Under the pieces are notes generated by a model. It saw only the letters and a list, made by a program, of their open reading frames with translations, was not told the DNA's origin and did not search any database. This document shows, one piece after another, positions 19,234 to 27,439 of a DNA stretch of 64,000 nucleotides. The position numbers were made by a program, and so were the translations under genes. Position 1 is the stretch's first letter. Every line of letters starts with the position of its first letter. The stretch lies in the NCBI RefSeq assembly GCF_038023995.1, contig NZ_CP150660.1:3946130-4010129 (forward strand), written 5' to 3'. Source of the stretch: Polaribacter atrinae (lineage in GTDB: Bacteria > Bacteroidota > Bacteroidia > Flavobacteriales > Flavobacteriaceae).

Positions 19234-19931
19234 ATGAAAAACACACTAACAGATAAATTAACGAAAGCAAGTCTTCAATATGGAGAACAAACATTAATTA
19301 GAACTGGAATAAATCTAATTCCATATGTTGGGGGAGCATTAGATTTTTTGATATCCAATCATGGTCAGAATTACACTATAAAAAGAATCAATACTTTTAT
19401 CGAAGAACTTCAATCTGAAATATCAAAACTTAAAGAGGAGCAGATAAATAAAAAATATTTAGAAAGTGAAGAAGGGTTTGACTTGTTAGTTAAAAGTTTT
19501 AATTCTGTATCTAAAACGAGAAATACTGAAAAAATAAAAACATATGCTCAAATAGTAACTGGAGCTATTATTTCCAAGAAAACTTTTAAATATAACGAAC
19601 CTGAATTGTATTTAAGAATTATAGACGAATTGTCTGAGCCTGAAATTCAAATTGCATATGCTCTATACAATTTGAAAGAAAATGAAAAATTTGACATTTT
19701 CAAAAGAAAAGATAAAGAGTACCCTAAAGGAATTACTAATGACGCTGAATTAATTGCATTTCATAATACTAATTTTAGTTCTGAAGATATAAACCATTGT
19801 TAATCAGAATAGAGAAAACAGGTCTAATTAAAGAAATGATAGGTGGCTCAATATTGGGATATGATGGAGGAGTATATGAAATAGAACCTATATTCAAAAA
19901 ACTAATTATGTTTATACAATTTCACAAATAA
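19234..19931 (+). pseudogene. Frameshifted helical protein with IPYVGG motif
   Basis: The first reading frame runs from the ATG at 19234 to a stop at 19801-19803 (189 aa). It has the motif LIPYVGGALDFLIS near residue 30 and long helices, a layout seen in many short unassigned bacterial proteins. The sequence continues without a gap in the -1 frame from about 19800 (LIRIEKTGLIKEMIGG... to a TAA at 19929-19931), extending the protein to about 232 aa. The natural reading would be CAT TGT TTA ATC, so one T appears to be missing near 19800. This is either a real disruption or a sequencing error. Function unknown. Confidence 0.7.
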
Positions 19932-20080
19932 AGTCGCAACATTGTGTATGAAAAATTACTTAATTTAGTACTTTAACAAAGTTTGTTGCATTTTATTTAC
20001 TTTAATTTTTCTTCAAAAAAAAGAGACTTCCAAACAACCTTAAATTCCCAAAACATAAAAACATTTACTATAATTACGAA

Positions 20081-21070
20081 ATGAATCAAGCCCTAAAAAT
20101 AACATCTCTATTATTTATTCTGATATTTATTTCTTGTGGATATCAAAAAACGGAGGAAGATAAACATCCCGAAATTCCAATTTTTCCAGAGCATACAAAC
20201 AATAAGATATCTATTAAACAATTCGCTATTAATTTAATGGATATTAAATACAATGAGAAAAATTTATTTGCCAATAACGAAAATGGTGATTTGATAATTT
20301 TAGATAGAAAATTTAATATCATAAAAGAATTAAAGGTTCCTAATAATTACATTAGTAAAGATGGAACTATTTATTTTATGCAACCTAATGAAAAACCTGA
20401 ATTCATTGAGGTTTATAAAATGTCTATTGAAAATAATTTCAAAAAAGAAAAATTAAAGAATTTCATCATCAATTCTAGAGAACCATTTACAATCAGAGAT
20501 TCTTTAAATGTAGTTTATAAGCGTAAAATAAATGATAAAGACACTATTAAAATTAAGAGTTATATAGATAGTTTAGTTCATGTTGCTTATCAAAAAGAAA
20601 ATAATTTAGTTTCTGATAAAATAAAAAAATTAAAACCGAATCTAGTTTCAATTTATCCATTATCAAATTCAGTAAGTGTTTTAAAATTCAAAGACAAGGA
20701 ATTCGCTTTATATACAAGGTATGACCATACAGGTGAGTTTAAGGATGTGTTAGAAAAAACACGCCTTAATGGATTAGAACCTATATGGAATTTAGAAAAA
20801 AGTCCAAAATCATTTGACAAGGTTGTTTTAGGGAATTCATTCTCTGGAAATCATTATGTAGGTGGTTATACTTCTTATGGCTACAATTATGTAGAAGTTT
20901 CATTACATAACGAAACAACAAAGTTTAAAGCAAAGAACTCAAACAATGGAAATGGTGTAAATATTTTATATGAAAGCAAGGACACGATTATCTTAAAAGA
21001 TTTTGAAAAATTGTATCATATAACATTAAAAAATAACATTAAAAAAATAACGATTGCCAACACTGTTTAA
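20081..21070 (+). CDS. Hypothetical lipoprotein
   Basis: 329-aa exported lipoprotein: hydrophobic signal with lipobox FISC followed by Gly, then a Glu/Asp-rich linker and a long beta-rich region. The DLIILDRKFNIIKEL stretch suggests a beta-propeller-like 6-bladed protein, but no named family is certain. Its last codons (ANTV-stop) lie in a sequence resembling the left arm of the cassette repeats at 50-51 kb (see 21056-21080). Gene neighbours are unrelated hypotheticals, consistent with an acquired region. Confidence 0.7.
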   Translation: MNQALKITSLLFILIFISCGYQKTEEDKHPEIPIFPEHTNNKISIKQFAINLMDIKYNEKNLFANNENGDLIILDRKFNIIKELKVPNNYISKDGTIYFMQPNEKPEFIEVYKMSIENNFKKEKLKNFIINSREPFTIRDSLNVVYKRKINDKDTIKIKSYIDSLVHVAYQKENNLVSDKIKKLKPNLVSIYPLSNSVSVLKFKDKEFALYTRYDHTGEFKDVLEKTRLNGLEPIWNLEKSPKSFDKVVLGNSFSGNHYVGGYTSYGYNYVEVSLHNETTKFKAKNSNNGNGVNILYESKDTIILKDFEKLYHITLKNNIKKITIANTV

Positions 21071-21080
21071 ATCTTATTGC
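21056..21080 (+). repeat. Possible remnant of a cassette-type repeat
   Basis: This 25-nt segment matches the left arm of the repeat at 50919-50943 at 20 of 25 positions with no gaps: it begins GCCAACAC and ends TTATTGC in both. The internal hairpin and right arm of that repeat are absent here. It overlaps the stop codon of the 20081 gene. Confidence 0.35.
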
Positions 21081-21147
21081 GGTCTTTGAAAATGTGAATT
21101 TGAAAACGAATAGAGTAACAATTAAAAAAAAACGAAACACTTCATCA

Positions 21148-21654
21148 ATGAAAAGTCCTATATACTTTCTATTTTTTATAACTTCCTTTCTTGTATGTCA
21201 AACTTCTTTTGCACAAGAGAACTTCGAAAAAACGAAAATTGTAACCAATGTCTTTAAAGCGCTAAAAAAACAGAAAGTAAAAATATTTTTAAAGAGTTTA
21301 CCAACTAAAGATGATATCACTTACCTCATTCCGGTAGAGCGTGCTGCGCAACCAGACAAAGACATTCCTGATGTAGATCTCATAATTTCAAACTTTAAAA
21401 GAGATGCCTCTGAAAATTTTAGAAAAGTAATTAAAAAAGGAAATGCTTTTGGTGTTGATTGGAAAGATATTATTTTACAGAAAGTGAGCTATGATGACAA
21501 CCCAGACCCAGATCCAGACATACAAATGGAGAGAGGGAATATTACTTTGGTATGCGAAAGCAATGATAAAAAATTTCTAATAGTAATAAGAAAAACTTAC
21601 AAAATACGAGATACTTGGCGATTAATGGATCGCATAAAGTTTACACTATTGTAA
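21148..21654 (+). CDS. Hypothetical exported protein
   Basis: 168 aa from the ATG at 21148. A clear signal peptide (YFLFFITSFLVCQTSFAQ) precedes a mixed alpha/beta domain with a short acidic loop DNPDPDPDIQMER. A GTG start at 21094 would add 18 charged residues before the signal sequence and is less likely. No known domain is recognised. It sits 77 nt after the 20081 lipoprotein gene and could be read from the same transcript. Confidence 0.7.
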   Translation: MKSPIYFLFFITSFLVCQTSFAQENFEKTKIVTNVFKALKKQKVKIFLKSLPTKDDITYLIPVERAAQPDKDIPDVDLIISNFKRDASENFRKVIKKGNAFGVDWKDIILQKVSYDDNPDPDPDIQMERGNITLVCESNDKKFLIVIRKTYKIRDTWRLMDRIKFTLL

Positions 21655-21815
21655 TGAGTTATGATATTATTGATTAATATAAATAATTGTTTTAACTATT
21701 CTTTTGAGTCTAATGGGGCTTATATGCCATCAAATATTATTGAGACAATAGGTTATTACAAACACATTATATATTACCTGTTTTTTATATGAAAAATTGC
21801 TTAATATTCTAAAAA

Positions 21816-22640
21816 ATGGCATTACCAGAAAAAATAAAAGAAGTATCAATCTATTCAGAAATAGAGATTGGTGTGTATCCTCCAAATGGATTTCTACAAT
21901 TTACAGAAGCAAGTTTAGGAAATGGAGATAATTTTGGTTTCTATTGGGAGTTTGGAAAAGAAAATAAAGAGCCCATAATTTGTGAAATGATTCATGATGA
22001 AGGAATTATTGTTCCGAGATTTTCTAATCTTGACAAGTTTTTAGAATGGTATAAGTTAAATGATTATGATTGGGGAGAAGAAGAAATTGAGGATGAAAAA
22101 TTTGTTTTTAGTTTACTACAAAAAGGAAATGAATCCTTGAAAGAAAATGATCCTAAAAAAGCAATTCAATTTTATAAAGAAAGTACCGAAAGTTTTGGAG
22201 AGCTAAGTGAAAGCTGCTTTAAATTGGCTTCTCAATATAAAAGAGTTGGAAATGAATTAGAGTTTCAAAAAAGTATAATTAATTCAATTATTTCCAATTG
22301 GGCAATTGATTTTCCTTCTCAAAATGCAATAAGAATGTTTAAGAATTTAAACCCAGTTGAGGAGTTAAAAAATCATCCATTAATAAAAAACAGAAAGAAT
22401 CTTGAATTTAACTTTGGAGGACAAAAAGAGAATAAAGACTATTTAGTAATTCGAGAAATTATAGAAGAACTAAACCTAAATGGAGACATTAACAAAGCAT
22501 TAATAATGGAACAAAATTATGCCTTAAAAATGTATTGGGAAACGTCTACTTTTCAAGAGAGAAACAAATTTAAACTTGAAGAATGGCAAAAGGAGTTTAA
22601 AGAAAAAACGATTAATAGATTAAAAATAAATATTGGGTAA
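21816..22640 (+). CDS. Hypothetical protein, SMI1/KNR4-like N-terminus plus TPR-like helices
   Basis: 274-aa cytoplasmic protein. The N-terminal third (VYPPNGFLQFTEASLGNGDN ... FSNLDKFLEWYKL) resembles the SMI1/KNR4 (SUKH) fold used by many toxin-immunity proteins. Residues about 100-160 form TPR-like helices (LLQKGNESLKENDPKKAIQF). The rest is helical. The SUKH suggestion comes from pattern reading only. If right, this would be an immunity-type protein without a visible toxin partner. Located in the accessory region. Confidence 0.55.
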   Translation: MALPEKIKEVSIYSEIEIGVYPPNGFLQFTEASLGNGDNFGFYWEFGKENKEPIICEMIHDEGIIVPRFSNLDKFLEWYKLNDYDWGEEEIEDEKFVFSLLQKGNESLKENDPKKAIQFYKESTESFGELSESCFKLASQYKRVGNELEFQKSIINSIISNWAIDFPSQNAIRMFKNLNPVEELKNHPLIKNRKNLEFNFGGQKENKDYLVIREIIEELNLNGDINKALIMEQNYALKMYWETSTFQERNKFKLEEWQKEFKEKTINRLKINIG

Positions 22641-22693
22641 TATGTCAAATGAGAAAAAGAATATTATATCAATTAATAAAAATTAGATAATAA

Positions 22694-23285
22694 ATGAATT
22701 CAAATTTTTTTGATTTAAAGACTTATTTTATTGACGAAAATGTCAATATCTTTAAGTTTAAAAATTGTTATAAAGTATTTAATGATAAAGGAAATGAGGT
22801 TGGTTCTGTAAATCAAAAACTAATTTCAGGACAAAAAGCACTTAGATTAATATTAAACAAAACGATGTTGCCTTTTTCATTTAGAAATAAAGGATGCATC
22901 GGGAAATTTACAAGCATCTATAGCTAGAGGTTGGACTTTCTTTATGTCAACCATTCGTATTGATGATTCTAATGGAAATACTATTGGTACCATAAAGCAA
23001 AAATTTAAATTACTAAAACCAACTTTTAAAATTTATAATACATCCGAAGAACTTGTAGCTGTAATTACTGGAGATATGAAAGCTTGGAATTTTCAAATAA
23101 ATGATGCTTCTGATAAACAAATAGGAATAATAACTAAAAAATGGAACGGAGCTCTAAAAGAAATTTTTACCACAGCAGACAAATATAAAGTAGATTTAAA
23201 TACTGATTTTGCTAATGATTCAAGCAAAATAGTAGTTTTATCAAGTGCAATAACCATAGATCTGGTTTGGAAAGAAAGTAGATGA
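22694..23285 (+). pseudogene. LURP-one/phospholipid-scramblase-like protein, frameshifted
   Basis: Two open frames (22694-22927 and 22944-23285) join into one protein of about 196 aa if one extra A in the run AGAAATAAAG (22883-22892) is removed. The reading across the junction is then SFRIKDASGNLQASIARGWT. The merged protein has the layout of bacterial LURP-one-related/scramblase-like proteins: two halves of six beta strands with the repeated pattern GNxxGTIKQKF and ITKKWNGALKEIFTTADKY. Function in bacteria is not established. The frameshift may be real or a sequencing error. A bidirectional terminator follows. Confidence 0.72.
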
Positions 23286-23312
23286 TTTAGTACGGAAATT
23301 AAATAAAGACAT

Positions 23313-23350
23313 AAAAAAAGTCGTTGTAAATACATACAACGACTTTTTTT
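23313..23350. terminator. Bidirectional terminator between the LURP-one gene and terC
   Basis: GTCGTTGTA / TACAACGAC stem flanked by A7 and T7, with a 6-nt loop, between two convergent genes. Confidence 0.9.
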
Positions 23351-23367
23351 ATGATTTTAATTTGGTG

Positions 23368-24165
23368 TTATTTTTTAGCTTTCGCTAATAGGTTCTTCTG
23401 ATATTTTCCCTGTACAACATCTACAATTATTAAAATAGCTAATACAAAGTAGAATGTTGTTTTACTCATTGGTACAATTTCTTCGCCAAATATTTTAATA
23501 TGTGCTAAATGGCCACCTTCTGTTACTAGCATAATTCCTACAATAAAAAGGATAAACAAACCAAGAACTTCATACATTCTGTTTTTTGATAAGAAAGTAG
23601 AGATTTTATCAGCCATAATAAGCATTAATAAACCACTTATTACAATAGCAATTGCCATAACTATAAAAGCAGTGGTCGTGTTTTCTATTTCGCTTGTAAG
23701 CCCAATTGCGGCTAAAATGGAATCGAAAGAAAAGACCAAATTCATAATAACAATACTTGTAATAACGGCATTAGAAGATTTGGTGCCTTTGTCTGAAGCC
23801 ATTTCAGAAACTTCCATTCCCTTGGTAGAAATCATGTGCCATATTTCTTTTATAGCCGTAAAAATGATAAAACCACCACCTAACAATACAATGATACTAT
23901 GTCCGTTAAAGGCAAAATGGATAATATCTTCTATTCCTCCTGATAAAAAGGAAAAAGGATCTTGAAAAAAATCGATGATAGAAACCAATACAAAAAGCAG
24001 TACGATTCTTAAAACGATAGCGATTAAAATTCCTGTTTTTCTAACTTTTTTTTGATCCGCCTCTGGCGCTTTTTTAGATTCTAAAGAGATGTAAAGCAAG
24101 TTATCAAAGCCAAGTACAGCTTGTAATAACACTAACATGAGTAAGGTGAAGATTATTTCTAACAT
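23368..24165 (-). CDS. TerC-family integral membrane protein
   Basis: 265-aa protein with seven to nine hydrophobic segments. The two metal-related signature motifs of the TerC family are seen: GFDNLLYISL near residue 19 and FSFDSILAAIG in the middle. Relatives include Mn2+ exporters (MntY/YceF, YkoY) that load secreted metalloenzymes, and the tellurite-resistance protein TerC. No ter operon is present, so a manganese role is likelier by inference. It is convergent with the LURP-one pseudogene. Confidence 0.9.
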   Translation of the reverse strand: MLEIIFTLLMLVLLQAVLGFDNLLYISLESKKAPEADQKKVRKTGILIAIVLRIVLLFVLVSIIDFFQDPFSFLSGGIEDIIHFAFNGHSIIVLLGGGFIIFTAIKEIWHMISTKGMEVSEMASDKGTKSSNAVITSIVIMNLVFSFDSILAAIGLTSEIENTTTAFIVMAIAIVISGLLMLIMADKISTFLSKNRMYEVLGLFILFIVGIMLVTEGGHLAHIKIFGEEIVPMSKTTFYFVLAILIIVDVVQGKYQKNLLAKAKK

Positions 24166-24287
24166 TTTTTATTTTTTATAATTGATGGTTTCAAAGGTAT
24201 TTTGATTGCTGATAATACACAATTTTTATTTGATTTACTTTTTTAAAGTTTTGATTTTTAGTAACAAGAGACTGTATTTACTCTTCT

Positions 24288-25055
24288 CTAAAAAAGGTAT
24301 TTCCAAAGAATACGCAAACTCACAAAAGCAATTAAAATGGAAGTCGCTTTTTTAAGTTGAATAGGAGAGAAGTAATTATTACTCATTCTGCTGCCTATTT
24401 GTCCTCCAATAAAAACGGTAATTAATAAAATAGAAGTTAAACTCCAGTCAATAATAAAATCAGGGTTTGAGTATTGTCCTAGTAAGCCCGCTAAAGAATT
24501 TACTAAAATAAAAACACTTGCCGTAGATGCAATTTTTTTAGGAGTATCCCAATTTGTAAGATGTAATAATGGTGCAAGAAACACACCACCACCAATGCCA
24601 ACCATTCCAGATATAAAACCAATAACACCACCAAAACTAGCATTTTTAATAGGTTTTAGGTTTGTTTGTTTTTCATCCGAAGAAATAATCTTTTTAGAAA
24701 CCCACATAGTAATGGCAGCAAATAGTAAAGTAAACCCTAAAAGAATAAAGAATACATGCTGACTGATTTTTAATTTTCCACCCAAAAAAGCAAAAGGAAT
24801 ACTCAGTAAAATAAGTGGGATTACTTTTTTCCAATCAATCTTCTTTTGATGGTAAAATAAAAATACGTTTCCAGAAACGACAACAATATTGCATAAAAGT
24901 GCGGTTGCTCTTATTTGTGTAAAGACGATGCCCGTTAATGCCAAAATAGCTAAATAGCTAGAGCCACCACCAAAACCAACCGAAGAATATAAAATTGCGA
25001 CGGTAAAGAATAGCAGTATGATGTGCCAATAAGTAATAAATGAGTCTATTAACAA
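24288..25055 (-). CDS. TauE/SafE-family anion exporter
   Basis: 255-aa membrane protein with eight hydrophobic segments and the family hallmarks VGFGGGSSYLAILAL near the N-terminus and MVGIGGGVFLAPLLH in the middle (the duplicated GxGGG halves). The family moves sulfite, sulfoacetate or other organosulfur/carboxylic anions. There is no linked sulfur gene; the next operon to the right handles acetate-type acids. The 330 nt upstream hold a minus-strand terminator-like hairpin (25126-25154). Confidence 0.88.
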   Translation of the reverse strand: MLIDSFITYWHIILLFFTVAILYSSVGFGGGSSYLAILALTGIVFTQIRATALLCNIVVVSGNVFLFYHQKKIDWKKVIPLILLSIPFAFLGGKLKISQHVFFILLGFTLLFAAITMWVSKKIISSDEKQTNLKPIKNASFGGVIGFISGMVGIGGGVFLAPLLHLTNWDTPKKIASTASVFILVNSLAGLLGQYSNPDFIIDWSLTSILLITVFIGGQIGSRMSNNYFSPIQLKKATSILIAFVSLRILWKYLF

Positions 25056-25125
25056 ATTCTAAGTTTAATAATTTAGTAGTTTTTTACACCTATAAAATAA
25101 AAATAAAGGTAGCATAAATATTGAT

Positions 25126-25154
25126 AAAAAAATCAGCCACTTCTTAAGTGGCTT
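25126..25154 (-). terminator. Orphan minus-strand terminator-like hairpin before the TauE gene
   Basis: AGCCACTT / AAGTGGCT stem with a 3-nt loop, followed on the minus strand by a T7 run. No minus-strand gene ends here; the TauE start is 71 nt further on. The remaining part of this gap (25155-25353) is very A/T-rich with no ORF. Confidence 0.5.
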
Positions 25155-25353
25155 AAGAGTCATTAATTCCTTTTTTTTTTAACTACCTGTTAAAATAGCT
25201 TGTATTGTTAAAACTATATTTATGAGTTGTTTTAAGTGGTTTTTAAATTTTCATTTTAATAATATAAGTTTTAAAAATTAGTGTTATTCACTATTTTAAA
25301 CTATTTTTTGTTTGATATTGTTGTTTTTTTTAACAAATTAATTAAAATTTAAT

Positions 25354-25387
25354 TGCTAAATTAGTATATTTATGCTAAATTAATATA
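25354..25387 (+). promoter_or_regulatory. Tandem motif before the HTH gene (candidate operator)
   Basis: TGCTAAATTAGTATA (25354-25368) and TGCTAAATTAATATA (25373-25387) are direct repeats 19 nt apart. The second ends 1 nt before the start codon at 25389. Near-identical copies occur at 41877-41891 and 45634-45648 in front of other genes of the acid-utilisation module. Confidence 0.55.
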
Positions 25388-25388
25388 T

Positions 25389-25808
25389 ATGACCATAGAT
25401 TTATGCCCAAATTGTAGCTCAGACACATACATTAAAAGTGGTATTGTTAATAATAGACAGCGCTATAAATGTAAAAAATGCAATTACTTTTTTACGGTAA
25501 ATAAAATAGGGAAGAAGATAGATGATTATTATGTAAACAAATCTTTGCAGCTATATTTAGAAGGATTGACCTATCGAGAGATAGAACGTATTTTAGGTGT
25601 ATCTCATGTAAGTGTTATGAATTGGGTGAAAAAATACAACATAAAAAGACCTTATAATTCTAAGTATCACTCTACTTATAAAATTTTAAATGCTACAGAA
25701 CTAGGTGTTTATTTTAGTAATTCAGAGAATATAAAGGGAGCTGGAGTTGTGGTTACAGAGTTAGGTGATAAATTTATGTTGATTAAATGGGAGCGTTTTA
25801 AGGATTAG
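25389..25808 (+). CDS. Transposase-derived Zn-ribbon/HTH protein, candidate regulator
   Basis: 139-aa protein with an InsA-like N-terminus. A zinc ribbon (Cys6-x2-Cys9 ... Cys28-x2-Cys31, pattern LCPNCSSD and YKCKKCNYFF) precedes a helix-turn-helix (about residues 55-80: LEGLTYREIERILGVSHVSV). The last 45 residues (NATELGVYFSN... to WERFKD) are not part of IS1 InsA and look like a short beta domain. No catalytic InsB frame, terminal inverted repeats or target duplications are seen, so this is unlikely to be a live IS. It sits 107 nt before the porin gene, with two copies of a shared motif at its own start. Domestication as a transcription factor is inference. Confidence 0.65.
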   Translation: MTIDLCPNCSSDTYIKSGIVNNRQRYKCKKCNYFFTVNKIGKKIDDYYVNKSLQLYLEGLTYREIERILGVSHVSVMNWVKKYNIKRPYNSKYHSTYKILNATELGVYFSNSENIKGAGVVVTELGDKFMLIKWERFKD

Positions 25809-25865
25809 TATATGTAATTAACAAATAAATATATCAGTTTTTTGTTAATTAATTGTTTTTCGGAG

Positions 25866-25872
25866 TTTAGCA
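25866..25872 (+). promoter_or_regulatory. Short TTTAGCA element before the porin gene
   Basis: TTTAGCA lies 44 nt before the porin ATG and matches the core of the reversed module motif (TAATTTAGCA). Its distance and orientation resemble the copies before the CBS gene and the carboxylase operon. The outer part of the motif is not conserved, so this is weak. Confidence 0.25.
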
Positions 25873-25915
25873 GTGCACACAAAATCAATTATTTACTAGC
25901 TAAACAACAAAAATT

Positions 25916-27130
25916 ATGAAAAAACAAAAAATACTATTCGTAGTTTTTTCTCTTGTCTCTTCTCAATTTCTTGTTGCACAAGGCTCTCCTGACTATAATG
26001 GAGGACTAAAAATTAAATTCGATGAAAACGGTAAAAAATACCTTCGGGTAATTTCTTGGGCACAAGTACAAGCCTCGTACAATAATGATGCTCCGGCAAC
26101 TTCTAGTAAAACAAGTTTTAATTTAAGAAGAGCGCGTATTATGATGTTCTCTCAAATTACCGATAAGTTTTTAATTTTAACCCATTTTGGGCTCAATAGT
26201 TTAGAGGCGGGTTCACTTTCTCCAACAGGTAATGGAGATGGTTCTCAACTTTTTTTACACGATGCTTGGGTACAATATAATTTAAGTGATGAGCACTCTG
26301 TTGGAGCTGGATTACATTATTTTAACGGTATCTCTAGACTGAATAACCAAAGTACTTTAAATATGATGACTCTCGATAATAATCGTCAGTCTTGGGCTAC
26401 TATTGGTTTGTCAGATCAATTTGCAAGGCATGTTGGTCTCTTTGTAAAAGGTAAATTAGGTCAACTACAATACCGAATGGCTATAAATGATGCCATTACA
26501 AATGGTTTAGATGCTAGACCTGCTGTTAGCGGACAAACAGTTTATGGTGGCGTAAATTTATTGGGTACCAAAGATGCAGGAAAAACCTTTGCAGGATATT
26601 TTGAATATAATTTTTTAGAGCAAGAATCTAATTTTTTGCCTTTTAAAGTAGGAACCTATCTTGGCGAAAAAAAAGTATTTAATATAGGTGCTGGATTTTT
26701 CTTACATCCTAATGGTTCTGTAAAAATAGAAAGTGGTAATTCTGTAGGCGAAGATGTTTCTATTTTTGCTATAGATGCTTTTTATGACACTCCTTTGGGA
26801 GTCGATGGAAGTGCACTTACTGTTTATGCAACCTATCAATCTAATGACTACGGAGAAAATTATTTATACAGTGCTTATGGAACTGGCAATATGGTTTATG
26901 CTCATATAGGTTATGTGTTTGCAGGCGATTCAACAAAAACAAGACTTCAACCTTATCTTTCTTATGGACGCAATAGTTATGATGCCACCACCAATAATAG
27001 AAATATTTTAGGTATAGGTATTAACGCTTTTATGAGTGGGCATAATTCCAAATTAACATTAGAGTATCAAAATCAAGATTATGGCACTTCAACAAGCGCT
27101 GTAACTTTACAAGCAATGATTTATTTATAA
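25916..27130 (+). CDS. Outer-membrane porin (OprO/P-like)
   Basis: 404-aa predicted outer-membrane beta-barrel. A signal peptide (FVVFSLVSSQFLVAQ) is followed by alternating amphipathic strands rich in Tyr/Gly/Asn and a C-terminal strand ending in AMIYL. The pattern SFNLRRARIMMFSQITDKF near residue 65 is typical of phosphate-selective-porin-like barrels. It is the first gene of a tight run (13 nt before the DUF4212 gene), so it probably lets the acid substrate of the symporter through the outer membrane. Substrate is inferred from context only. Confidence 0.85.
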   Translation: MKKQKILFVVFSLVSSQFLVAQGSPDYNGGLKIKFDENGKKYLRVISWAQVQASYNNDAPATSSKTSFNLRRARIMMFSQITDKFLILTHFGLNSLEAGSLSPTGNGDGSQLFLHDAWVQYNLSDEHSVGAGLHYFNGISRLNNQSTLNMMTLDNNRQSWATIGLSDQFARHVGLFVKGKLGQLQYRMAINDAITNGLDARPAVSGQTVYGGVNLLGTKDAGKTFAGYFEYNFLEQESNFLPFKVGTYLGEKKVFNIGAGFFLHPNGSVKIESGNSVGEDVSIFAIDAFYDTPLGVDGSALTVYATYQSNDYGENYLYSAYGTGNMVYAHIGYVFAGDSTKTRLQPYLSYGRNSYDATTNNRNILGIGINAFMSGHNSKLTLEYQNQDYGTSTSAVTLQAMIYL

Positions 27131-27142
27131 AAACGAATAAAA

Positions 27143-27403
27143 ATGAGTGATAAACAAAAGAACGCTTCTGCGTATTGGAAAGAAAACATTAAGTATTTAA
27201 CAATACTACTTGTAATATGGTTTGTGGTATCCTTTGGATGCGGAATTTTATTTAGAGAAGCTTTAGATACCATAAGGCTCGGAGGTTTTAAACTCGGTTT
27301 TTGGTTCGCCCAACAGGGATCTATTTATGTATTCGTTATTCTAATTTTCGTTTACATAAGGTTGATGAATAAATTAGATAAAAAATACGGTTTCGACGAA
27401 TAA
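27143..27403 (+). CDS. DUF4212 small subunit of a sodium:solute symporter
   Basis: 86-aa protein with two membrane segments (ILLVIWFVVSFGCGILF and FVILIFVYIRLM) and the family mark GFKLGFWFAQQGSIYVF. DUF4212 proteins occur next to VC_2705-type acetate-like symporters and are taken as their small subunit. It lies 36 nt before the symporter gene and 12 nt after the porin gene. Confidence 0.92.
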   Translation: MSDKQKNASAYWKENIKYLTILLVIWFVVSFGCGILFREALDTIRLGGFKLGFWFAQQGSIYVFVILIFVYIRLMNKLDKKYGFDE

Positions 27404-27439
27404 TTCTTACCTAAAACTAAAAAATAAAACAATATTATT

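Noticed and set aside
19798..19803. Programmed -1 frameshift in the 19234 gene
   Set aside because: No slippery heptamer or downstream structure; a lost base is simpler.
25389..25808. Complete IS1-type insertion sequence
   Set aside because: Only the InsA-like part is present; no InsB frame, terminal inverted repeats or target duplication seen nearby.
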